A stretch of 64,000 bases of DNA from Triangularia verruculosa. Its lineage: Eukaryota > Ascomycota > Sordariomycetes > Sordariales > Podosporaceae. Each line of letters begins with the position of its first letter. Position 1 is the stretch's first letter. The position numbers and the translations under genes are program-made. Below, in pieces: positions 21,931 to 31,278 of this stretch. The stretch spans positions 1 through 64,000 of the forward strand of contig MU863918.1 in NCBI GenBank assembly GCA_033296885.1, in the 5' to 3' direction. The notes beneath the pieces were generated by a model. That model had not been told where the DNA came from, made no database searches, and saw nothing but the letters and a program-made list of their open reading frames with translations.

Positions 21931-23212
21931 CTACTCTGCTGTCGAGCCGAGCTCCCTCCTTTCTTCGTCGTCCAGCAAACCCAACGCCTGTCGACGTGTT
22001 GGCGCTTCGGGGTCAAAGTACGGGACCTCAGCCAGTGACGTCACGCGAGTTCCATGTCGTGGATGCCTCCCTCCGTAATCCCAGCTCGCATTGTGGATTG
22101 TGATCCTATTATCATCGACATGTCAGTCCGTCAAATCCCAATCAGCAATGATTATGTCGTCCCTGGCTCACCTGTTATCCCAGAGCGCACTAGTTCCAGC
22201 AGTCCATTTAAACCGAACCTGAATATCTGGGTTCTTCTCGTATACGTCATACAGATAGTTCAAGATCAGATCGCTCTCAGCTTTATCCAATCCAACGATT
22301 CTCAAAGTCATTGCGCGATTGACCCAGAGTGCTTTCCAGCCTGTCGCAGGATGGACACGAACAAGGGGATGGATCCGTTCCACGAACTTCGGACCGGCAC
22401 TCGGATTCTCCCGGTCAAGATAAGCATGTGCAGAACGATATACCGCTTGCTTTCCGTCGATAAACTTGCGAAACTCTGGGGACAGCTTCTCATAAGCACC
22501 GTACCCCGAAGCCCAGAGCGTGTCACCCCCAATGGGCGGGACAGTATCGTTGTGCAGATGCGTAATGCCTGCAGGTTGTCGCTCATGAACAAGGTCGGTA
22601 TGCCATCGAGACGCACCCCCTGGATTCCGGAAGTTGGCGGGGATATCTTGCGCTTGGAGGTCTGGCCAGATGACTGTTACCCCCAGAACTCCAGGCACTT
22701 GCGGAACTTGAGGCTGTACGGAAAATTAGCTTCTCACGTTATTGGAAGGCCGGACAGTTATCACATACATGCACCTCAACCTCACCATACCATTCTCCAA
22801 GCCCCTTCTGTTGCTGAGGGCTGATATCCTGGTCTCTGAAGAACACCACACTCCTCTCCGCGATCAAAAGAGCAAGTTCGTCTCGTTGTTCAGGTGTGAG
22901 ATCCTTGAGCTGGAGACCTTCTATCTCAGTGCCAATGTGAGTTGTCAGGTCTGTCACTCTAGTCGCCGCTGATAGCAGGTGCTGCTTAGACTTGTCGGCC
23001 CTAGCCCCTGCATCTTGATGGATACGCTCGTCATTCCGGATCTTGTACACGTCTTGAAGATACAAGGGTACCAATGGACGATATGGGTAGCCGTTGGATA
23101 GGTCAACCCCAGACTGAATCAAGCGACGCCTTGCCGGTTCAGGAAGGCCCAGGCTGTCTTTCCTGGGCTCAACCGTATCCACGATTGATGTGTTGATTGC
23201 AGCTGGTGCCAT
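21931..23212 (-). CDS. TauD/TfdA-family 2-oxoglutarate Fe(II) dioxygenase, 3 exons
   Basis: Exons (minus) 23212-22769, 22713-22172 and 22105-21931 give 386 aa. The iron facial triad is visible: H-x-D in SRWHTDLVHERQPAGITHL and the distal His in TIHNASWDYGGR after intron 2. RVTDLTTHIGTEIEGLQLKDL followed by ELALLIAERSVVFFRDQD is the typical N-terminal part. Fungal members are often annotated as sulfonate or taurine dioxygenases, but many act in secondary metabolism, so the substrate is open. The ATG at 23212 has a good context; an in-frame ATG at 23368 would add 52 residues. The gene diverges from the flavin monooxygenase across 925 bp, which suggests shared control. Introns are 55 and 66 nt. 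Confidence 0.9.
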
Positions 23213-24137
23213 GGTCGGTATGTTGACAGCCAGTTGTTGACTAATCCAAGCGGGCGACGGTTTCTTGCTTTCATATTCAGACTGAGAAGGTTGTTGGAAT
23301 ATATAATCACTTTTGCCAGAACACTGACATGCACCCCGCTCGTCAACGGGTTTATGATTACCAAGCATTCATATCACTGCAGGCTCAAAGATCTGGTTAT
23401 CGATGATTCAATATGTATTTCAGATTGCGAGATCACTACAGAATGCTGTGTAAATGAGGGGTATTGTCCCCTTTCGGGAATAACCACAATTTCATTGTTT
23501 CTCGTCGCTGACATATCTCCAATAGAAAAGCTGTGAATACCAAAACCACGCCATCATCGAAGATACCATGCCGGTAACGAGTGGTGTGATTGGTAGCCCG
23601 TGACATTAATTCGTCTCACACTTTCACGAACATGCTGTCAAAAAAAAGAACAAGTCAGGGCAGCGCATGAAGATGGTATGGGTGAAAGGCGTATCCACAT
23701 CAGACTTGCACACAGCGTTGGAGCTCTAGCTCCGATGGGCACTGAAGGTGCTCTTCTTGAATCAATCTACCTCAGCTGCTCTTGACAACTGCAGGTTGCC
23801 AGGCGAGAGCTGTAAGCCTTGGTGCATTTCACTGCGAGAACACATCATAGAGTTGAGGAAGATGGTAGGTCTATGCATACCTACCTACCGCGGCATAGAT
23901 GTGCTTCGACTGATCAAACGCAACTGTCAAAGCACTTTCCGTTTTGAGAATGACCATGATGTTTGCGCCATCAGCAACGTTATATGGCGTGCTTCCTGCG
24001 GCGGGGTTTGACCATGCTAAAATGATGTTGCTCTCTCGAGGATAATTGAGCAATATTCCAGTTCAGGACCTCGTTCTCATGCATGCGCTGTGCTGTCCGA
24101 AGACCCTTCTTGTTTGCCTGGGCATCACACTCATTAA
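23213..24137. promoter_or_regulatory. Bidirectional promoter region, dioxygenase / flavin monooxygenase
   Basis: 925 bp separate the divergent starts of the TauD-type gene and the flavin monooxygenase. No gene is seen. Shared regulation is inferred from geometry only. Confidence 0.45.
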
Positions 24138-25775
24138 ATGATCGACTTTACCAACATATCAGAACATGAACGTCATGCGTCTCGGCAAACGATTGCAGTG
24201 ATCGGTGCGGGCATCAGCGGCGTATGCACCGCTGTCCACTTGCTGAGAGAAGGCCTCGCAGTAACAGTCTTTGAACGGTCAAGCATCGCCGGCGGAGTGT
24301 GGCACTACGACGGCCGTACCCCAGTCGATCCCCCATATCCCAGCAACACGCCCTCGCTCGGGGACTATGAAATCTCTCAGCGTGGAGACTTTTCGTACGC
24401 CACACCTCCTCCGGAACAAACTGACGGAGCACGCCACAAGAATCTTCTCCAAGTTGAAGCAGCTAAGCACGCCTCAGACCTCGAGGTATTATTCTCGCCA
24501 CCAGGACCATGCTATGCCGGCCTACGCAACAATGTCCCAACGAATCTTATGGCCAGTAGCCTGAGTGCCTGGCCTGAGGGTACAGAGCCTGTGGTCAGTC
24601 AACGGGACGTCGAACACTACGTTCAGAGTCTTGCAGAGTCACACGGCGTGAATGCCCATACTATATTCCACACCCGGGTGGATGAGGTCAGAAAGACGCC
24701 CGACGGGTCGAAGTGGGAAGTACGATCAGTGACACTGGAGAAGGCGGGGTTGGGCGTCCGGTTCATCGAGAGGTTGTCTTTATTTGATCGGGTTGTCGTA
24801 GCCTCGGGACACTACAATATGCCACGGATTCCCGACATCAAGGGACTCAGCGTATGGAAAGCAAGCTTTCCTAGCAGAATCATCCATTCAAAGCAGTATC
24901 GTAATCCTGAGAGGTACCGGGGCCAGAATGTCGTGATTCTTGGCGCTGGTGTTTCTGCTTTGGATATATGTCGAGAGCTCGACGCCGTTGCCAACACGAG
25001 CTACCAAAGCGTCCGTGGAGGGCAGTTTGACCTGTCCGCCTCCATTCTTCCACCGTCGACAAACCGAGTACCGGAGATCGCCCAGTTCAGCCTCGACAAC
25101 GACCAAACAGAGCAACCTTTTCTTAAAGATGGCCATCCCATCCCCGGCAGAATCATTCTGAGAAACGGCCAAGTTGTTGAAAATATCCACCATGTGGTCC
25201 TAGCAACAGGCTATATCACGTCCTACCCTTTCCTTCCGCATCTTCACTCCGATATAGCGTCGATTACGGAATCAGGGGAACATGTCGTCGTGACGTCGGA
25301 TGGAAGCATGGCACACAACCTGCACAAGGATATCTTCTACATCCCGGACCCGACACTGGCTTTCGTTGGTGTGCCATATCATGTGGTCACTTTCTCTCTT
25401 TTTGATGTCCAGGCTCAGGTCGTGGCAAGAGTGTTTGCTGGGAGAGCAAGACTGCCAAGTCAAAAGTCGATGAGAGAGGAGTACGAGCGGAAAGTGTCGG
25501 AGAAGGGCCTGGGAAGGGAGTTCCACTCGCTGCATGCGATGGGAAAGGAGGTGGAATACGTAAGAGACTTGGTTGAATGGGTAAACGAAGACTATGAGAG
25601 TGAGGATGGGAAGAGTAATGGCAGGATGATAGGTCATTCGGATGAATGGTTAACGGGGTATTACGAGATGAAGGCCAAAACCAATGCACTATTTGGGAAT
25701 CGAGGAATCAAAGATGGCACGGAACCGACGGCTGAAGGCTTGGGGGATGTTGAAACCAATCCATACCGAGAGTGA
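24138..25775 (+). CDS. Flavin-containing monooxygenase (FMO-like)
   Basis: Single-exon protein of 545 aa. The FAD-binding glycine loop is IAVIGAGISGVCTAVHLLREG (first Gly at 23). The FMO fingerprint FPSRIIHSKQY (F244 to H250) precedes the NADPH-binding loop VVILGAGVSALDICREL, and ATGY (A356) follows. Known relatives use NADPH and O2 to oxygenate N or S atoms, or carry out Baeyer-Villiger reactions; which applies cannot be decided here. Its neighbours (divergent dioxygenase, nearby O-methyltransferase and aldehyde dehydrogenase) suggest a shared small-molecule pathway. It converges with the CBM52-type gene. Confidence 0.92.
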   Translation: MIDFTNISEHERHASRQTIAVIGAGISGVCTAVHLLREGLAVTVFERSSIAGGVWHYDGRTPVDPPYPSNTPSLGDYEISQRGDFSYATPPPEQTDGARHKNLLQVEAAKHASDLEVLFSPPGPCYAGLRNNVPTNLMASSLSAWPEGTEPVVSQRDVEHYVQSLAESHGVNAHTIFHTRVDEVRKTPDGSKWEVRSVTLEKAGLGVRFIERLSLFDRVVVASGHYNMPRIPDIKGLSVWKASFPSRIIHSKQYRNPERYRGQNVVILGAGVSALDICRELDAVANTSYQSVRGGQFDLSASILPPSTNRVPEIAQFSLDNDQTEQPFLKDGHPIPGRIILRNGQVVENIHHVVLATGYITSYPFLPHLHSDIASITESGEHVVVTSDGSMAHNLHKDIFYIPDPTLAFVGVPYHVVTFSLFDVQAQVVARVFAGRARLPSQKSMREEYERKVSEKGLGREFHSLHAMGKEVEYVRDLVEWVNEDYESEDGKSNGRMIGHSDEWLTGYYEMKAKTNALFGNRGIKDGTEPTAEGLGDVETNPYRE

Positions 25776-26697
25776 TCACCCAAGCCCCTTTCTGATGCCC
25801 ATATCCAAATAAAGACTCAGGATTTCACCCGCTCTCTCCTAAATAAGCAGAGAGAGATAATGAAGGCGCATTGTCTGGGATGAGTACATTGGAAATCCGC
25901 GTATCTACCTAGGTAGCTTCGCAACGGCTCGAAGAGAAGTTCGATGTGCTTGCAGTTGGGTTGAAGTTTCCGACTATTGGCTTAGACGCTACAGGTTTTA
26001 CAAGATCGCGAGTATGAATTGGTAAGGTTCCTTTGATGATTGCCAGATTCCGCATCAATTAAGTAGAAATGATTGAAGGGCTTAGTAACAGCGCGCATCT
26101 CCGAGTTCCTCTCTGCATAACAAAAACCATCTTTCACAGTCAAATTGACCTCCATTCCGTGTTAAGACACATGTATATGCCACCCCCTACTATCTACTAC
26201 CGCATTGAAGTAGGTGACCACTACGAAATTCTTGGTGTAATAAGCTCTACTTTTTCTCTTTCTGTCCCTATCAGTTGCATGGGGCACATACGGCTTTGGT
26301 CGGGTGTCAGTGAGCGCGGCTATGCAATGAGGATGGGATCAACGTCAAGACTGGAACTATAATTACAGCGCTTGAATACACAGACGTTGGATCAGCAGTG
26401 AGCGTGAAACTGATCATGGAGCCCAACTCTAGATACAGACTTAACTGAGCAGATACTTTGACAGTGTGTCGTGGTGGCCAGCCAACGTTCAGGGGTAATT
26501 CAGGGGTCACGATATTTAGAAGCAAACATCAACAACGGACTCTGAATTAGGATAAGAACGACTTCTCTTTGCTCTATCCCCTAAGCTAAGCCCAGAAATC
26601 ACGCGGGCGGGGTCTATCATTAATTATCCACTCATAATATTCGCATTCTTCATTTGACCTCGTCAGGTGCTTCTATATCTCAAGAAGACTTCTCCCT
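25776..26697. other. Convergent 3' spacer
   Basis: 922 bp between the ends of the flavin monooxygenase (plus) and the CBM52-type gene (minus). No gene is seen. It contains the palindrome at 25905-25916. Confidence 0.6.
25905..25916. promoter_or_regulatory. 12-bp perfect palindrome CTACCTAGGTAG
   Basis: CTACCTAGGTAG is its own reverse complement. Its core TACCTAGGTA recurs at 29021-29030 in the promoter region of the aldehyde dehydrogenase. A protein-binding role is only a guess; this motif may be common in such genomes. Confidence 0.4.
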
Positions 26698-27574
26698 TCA
26701 AGTATACTGCCAAGCAGCCGCCCCCTGACCGGGATAGGGGGTGACCTTCAGGTTGATTGGTGTGCAGTAGTTGAGAGACTCGGCATTGGTTGAGTTTCTG
26801 CCGTACAAGGTCCACTCAGGGCCAGCTGGGCCTGATGCTCTCGGGGGGCATGCGACCCAGCCCCAGCCGTTGCCATTGAGGTTGATAAAGCCGCCACCCT
26901 GATAAGCCGCAAAGCCAGTGCTGGTGCTGCCGGGCGGAATGTATGCCGAGTGAGCTTGAGTGTATCCGACATTCCAGTCCGGAGTCAGGTAGACTTGTTG
27001 CCCGCCGGGTACCATTGTGTTCATACTCGCTCCACCATAGCCTCCGGCCGCGATGGAAGTGACATTCCCGGGTGGGCAGTTGGGGTCGACGACAGAAGGG
27101 CAGTAGCTCTTGGTCTCGCCACTGAGCCACAGGCGAAGCCCTTGAGCAGTGACGGGTTTGCCGTCGAGCAGAGGAAGCGCGGGGTTGGAGACGGTGAGAG
27201 TAAAGGCGCTCTCGGCAGTTGGGAGAAGAGCTAGGATGTTGTTGTTGCAAGTGTACATGAACTTGCTGTAACAAGCTCCGTTGCAATAAGACAGGCCTTC
27301 ACCGGCTGTGACGGGGCAAAGGAACTGGTTCTCCCAGCACACATACTGAGCACAGATCTGAGTTAGTGTGACGCCGTGCGAGGTGATCTGAAAGTTGTGT
27401 AATGATTGTCTTGTAGGAGATTAAATCAGGGGCAGGTGGTGCGACTTCGATGTATGATGCGTGGTCACTTACGTTGGCAGGGTCATATTGTGCCGGTCCG
27501 CACTGCTGCAGAGCAGCCGCAGCTCCGTGGCTGAGGCCAATCAGGGCAGCGGCAGCCAAAGTGAATCGAGTCAT
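26698..27574 (-). CDS. Secreted protein with CBM52-like domain, 2 exons
   Basis: Exons (minus) 27574-27473 and 27345-26698 give 249 aa. A signal peptide (MTRFTLAAAALIGLSHGAAA) is followed by a Cys-rich module: CGPAQYDPAN|YVCWENQFLCPV, then YCNGACYSKFMYTC across the intron. It matches the CBM52-type beta-glucan-binding fold found at the end of fungal Eng1-type endo-1,3-beta-glucanases. The rest (QQVYLTPDWNVGYTQAHSAYIPPGS) resembles fungal secreted proteins often named IgE-binding protein. No glycosidase catalytic domain is visible, so a cell-wall-binding role is most likely. The acceptor TGCTCAG, which follows a CACTAAC branch site, was chosen because it joins the module exactly (QYDPAN|YVC). 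The frame is open upstream to an ATG at 27655, but the ATG at 27574 begins the signal peptide. Confidence 0.8.
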
Positions 27575-28802
27575 CTTTGGGGGCGTCGATGGAATTATGA
27601 TAGCTGTCTTTGAGTGGGTGTGCAAACCTTTCAAAAGGCAGGTGTAGGGCAACAACAGCTGGGAATAATAGTCAAATCTGGGGAAGGTTAGAAAGCCGAG
27701 CTGGGAGTGAGAAGGTCATCCATTTTATATTCCCTTGCTGCTACCATGATGCTAGCCTTCACGTCTAGTAGTACAGACTCGAGTGGGTACCTGACATGGG
27801 TTGCAGATTATCTGTACATGCAGCATCTCGTATTGCTGCCGTTGACTGTCTGCTGATTATGGGAGGTCTTGTATACAGACACGATTACTGGGCGCTGCTT
27901 TTCCGAGTCGATTCCGATCAGGTGGGTGGTAGCTGGCCGATACTACCAAGACGTATTGAGCTTATCTGCTTGAGGAAGGGGTATAGGCGATTCTGTGGAG
28001 TACAAGGTGCAACTATGACTGGCCAGGCCAAGCATCTGGCCGATCTGAGCACAAGAATGTGGTACCCCAGCCACCCAAAAGCCAGGGACAACGTTGCCGG
28101 TGAAGAAAAGGTAGCGAGCAACATATGCGGGGTATACATGTCAAGGATGGTTGCCAAGACCAGGCACACCTGATTTCCATGTTTATACACCTCGTATTCA
28201 GAGCTTCTGACCATGTCGGATGGCTGGCTAAATCCATTCGCCCCATCAGGACTATCTCCGGCACAGCGAGTACAGGGCCACTCAGCTTTGGCTTGCTGCC
28301 GAGACACCGACGTTCGCGTTGTTTTGAGTTGCATCAGCTGTTTTGTCTCCCGTCACCTCTGTTAATACGGGGGACCCGAACAGTTCTGAGGAAGGCTGTT
28401 CAACATTTGGCTTAGTATCGATATTATTGTGAACTTCAGCAATGGTGACACATCTTATTTCCGTCCCGAACTGCTCACCGGCTGCGCCCTACCAGCCACC
28501 GCACTCTAGGACAATGCCCAGACCCTATACCGAGGGCATGGCAGGTTCAACAGTCAAAACCCACGAGCTACTTGTTCGTAATCTTGATTAGGTGTCGTAG
28601 CATCATTTCCTATCTCCTCCTACCAGGCCACATAACGAGCCAGAAAACAAGAGACAATGGTCGTTTTAGAAGTCGATGGTCCGCCAGGTATCTCAAGAAC
28701 ACTGGAGTGCCTGATCCCTATCTACTAATACCCGCTGGACCACGTCTCTCGGCTATATCCTGAGGAGAATCTACTCTCTGACTTTAAGCCATCACGTGTA
28801 GT

Positions 28803-28835
28803 AAATGGCATGTCTAGTTTCGAGACATGCCGTTT
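28803..28835. promoter_or_regulatory. Inverted repeat / hairpin
   Basis: GGCATGTCT (28807-28815) and its exact reverse complement AGACATGCC (28823-28831) are separated by 7 nt. The stem extends outward through one G-T wobble and three A-T pairs. It is about 550 bp upstream of the aldehyde dehydrogenase start. It could be a dimer-binding operator or just a DNA or RNA hairpin. Confidence 0.5.
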
Positions 28836-29020
28836 TATCTACAGCGGGCTTGCGTTCCTAAGTTAGCAAACGCATGGAATATATACAAAAGCACCTAGTT
28901 CGGTGTAAAATCATACTACAAATGGTGCTCTGAACAATCTTTGCCAGTAATCAGCCGCCCCTGATGTTATTGGTGGTGTGGGAAAGTGATGACCGCCAAG
29001 CGAGACCACATCCTACATGA

Positions 29021-29030
29021 TACCTAGGTA
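29021..29030. promoter_or_regulatory. 10-bp palindrome TACCTAGGTA
   Basis: Perfect palindrome about 350 bp upstream of the aldehyde dehydrogenase start, sharing its core with 25905-25916. Function unknown. Confidence 0.4.
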
Positions 29031-29381
29031 GCTATGTGCGTTAAAGATTTTAGTTAGGTACCTCTAGGCAACATTCGACTAGTCACTGAAAAGTGTTTGC
29101 TCTTCGCAGGGTTGTATCCACTTCTTTTCGATACTATTTTAACCCCCGACTGTGATCATTTATGCCCCCGCAAATGCCGGCTTCTCCGCACCCAGCCGGG
29201 CCCCGTTTCGGATGGCAATTCCGAGTTTAGGGTCTCTTGTGTTGGAGTATACCCGGTTGATGCGGAGTATCTTGGGAATGGTGATAAAGTCATGTAATGC
29301 TCGACTTATATAGCACAACTGTTTCCCATTGTGAAGGCTACACTTTGATAGTACCGGCACTCCCACTTACAACACCAAGAT

Positions 29382-30984
29382 ATGGCACCCCACGCTGAAA
29401 CCACGGCAAACAAGGGCACTATCCCGGAGAGGATCAGTACCCTATCCCAACCTCATCATCTCTTTATTGACGGCAAATACATACCCGGTTCAGACAATGC
29501 GACCTTCCCAGTCAGAAACCCGATGACCGGAGACGTCCTCTACGAATGCGCCTCTGCCTCGAAAGCCGACTACGAGACCGCCATTGAAAATGCACACTCT
29601 GCCTATCAGACATGGTCACAAACTGGGCCCTCGGCCAGAAGACGCATCTTCCTCAAGGCGGCTGACATCATGGAGTCATATATCACGGGTAACGCGCCAG
29701 AGTTCATGTCCCAGGAGGTGTCTGCCACGATGCATTGGGTCAAAGTCAACGTCTTTGCCACAGCCGGCCTCTTTCGGGAAACAGCAAGTCTGGCCACCCA
29801 TATCAGGGGAGAGATAGTTCCAGCCGACAGGCCAGGAACCACGATCCTGGTGGAAAGACAGGCGGTGGGTGTGGTTTTTGCGATCTCGCCATGGAATGCT
29901 CCGGTTAGTGTCTCTTCTTGTTTGTCTGTTGTCCTCTGGATCTAGGAAACGTTGGGCTAACGCTCAACAGATCAACCTCACAGCAAGGGCGATAGCAGTC
30001 CCGTTACTCTGTGGCAACACGGTAGTCCTTAAACCATCTGAATTCAGCCCGAAAAGCCAGGATTTGGCCATACGGGCGTTGACTGCCGCAGGCTTGCCCC
30101 CAGGATGCGTCAACGTCCTTCCCACAAGTGCAGAACGAACCCCAGAAGTGACCGAATGTGCGGTCAAGCACCCCAAGGTTCTTCGAGTCAACTTTACAGG
30201 AAGCGACAGAGTCGGGAGGATCATCGCTGGCTGGGCGGCTACCTGTCTGAAACAATGTGTCTTGGAGCTTGGTGGCAAGGCCCCTGTTGTTGTCTTTGAG
30301 GATGCGAATGTGGATGACGCAGTTGAGGCGGTGGTATTTGGTGCCTTGGCCTTCAGTGGCCAGGTGTGTATGTCCACTGAGAGGGTGATATTACACAAGT
30401 CAATCAGCAAGGAGTTCAAAGAAAAATTGTTGAAAAAGGTGGAAACCATCAAGACTGGGAACCATCTGGAGGATTCAACAGTTTCGATATCGGGGCTGTT
30501 TACGTCGGCCCATGCAACGCGAGTTGTATCCCTCCTCAGGAGTGCAGTAGATGGGGGCGCAACGTTGCTTGCTGGCGACCTCCAGGTTACTGGTCCGAAG
30601 GGTACCATTATTCGGCCTCACATCCTCGAAGGTGTGAGTTCAGTAATGGATATAGCGCACGTGGAGACATTTGGACCTGTCATATTACTGTCCGAGTTCG
30701 AGACTGATGAGGAGGCTGTTGCGTCGGCAAATGATAGCGATTTCTCGTTATGCGGCAGTGTCTTCTCGCGGGACACATTGAGAGCTTTGGACATCTCGAA
30801 GCGCCTCAGACTGGGGGCATGCCATATCAACGGGCCAAGTCTCTACGTGGAATCAACACTGCCTCAAGGAGGCACTGGAGGAGGGAGCGGGTATGGCAGA
30901 TTTGGCGGGATGGCTGGGGTCGAGGCGTTCACCGAGAAGAAGATTATCACAATGGCCAGGCCGGGCTTGAAGTTCGCCCTCTGA
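29382..30984 (+). CDS. NAD(P)-dependent aldehyde dehydrogenase (vanillin/salicylaldehyde DH-like), 2 exons
   Basis: Exons 29382-29903 and 29971-30984 give 511 aa. The intron (67 nt, GTTAGT donor, GGCTAAC branch, CAACAG acceptor) falls at SPWNAP|INL, the conserved start of the coenzyme-binding fold. Other landmarks are VVLKPSEFSP, VNFTGSDRVGR, the general base E273 in LELGGKAP, the catalytic nucleophile C307 in FSGQVCMSTERV, and ETFGPVILLSEF. The enzyme oxidises an aldehyde to a carboxylic acid. The overall pattern resembles salicylaldehyde- and vanillin-type dehydrogenases, so an aromatic aldehyde is plausible but not proven. It closes the metabolic patch and converges with PRP8. Confidence 0.92.
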
Positions 30985-31278
30985 CATTCTATAGCAACAC
31001 ATCACTACAGGAACGAAGATCGAAGCTGTGTGCTCCATAGAATTTATCATTACCCAATCCCTTCAGGTTGTCACCATAATGTTGAAACATGTTTTTACAT
31101 ACAGACAAGCGACCAAAGCTCGCCTTGTTGATTATTAGACATGAAAGAACCCAACACCCAAGAGCTGCAAACGCCATAAAAAAAACATCCTCCCTTGTGC
31201 GAACTCCGTCGTGCTACTATCTTTCCTTGTCACTCCATCATTTTGTAACCCATGCATTCTTTTATAGAACCGGCCGAC

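Larger units (their letters stand above)
27575..29381. other. Long divergent promoter region
   Basis: 1.8 kb between the divergent starts of the CBM52-type gene (minus) and the aldehyde dehydrogenase (plus). No convincing gene. It contains an E-box-like CACGTG (28794-28799), the hairpin at 28803-28835 and the palindrome at 29021-29030. Confidence 0.55.

Noticed and set aside
20371..30984. Full secondary-metabolite gene cluster
   Set aside because: No PKS, NRPS, terpene synthase or DMATS backbone, transporter or pathway regulator is present, so only a loose patch is claimed.
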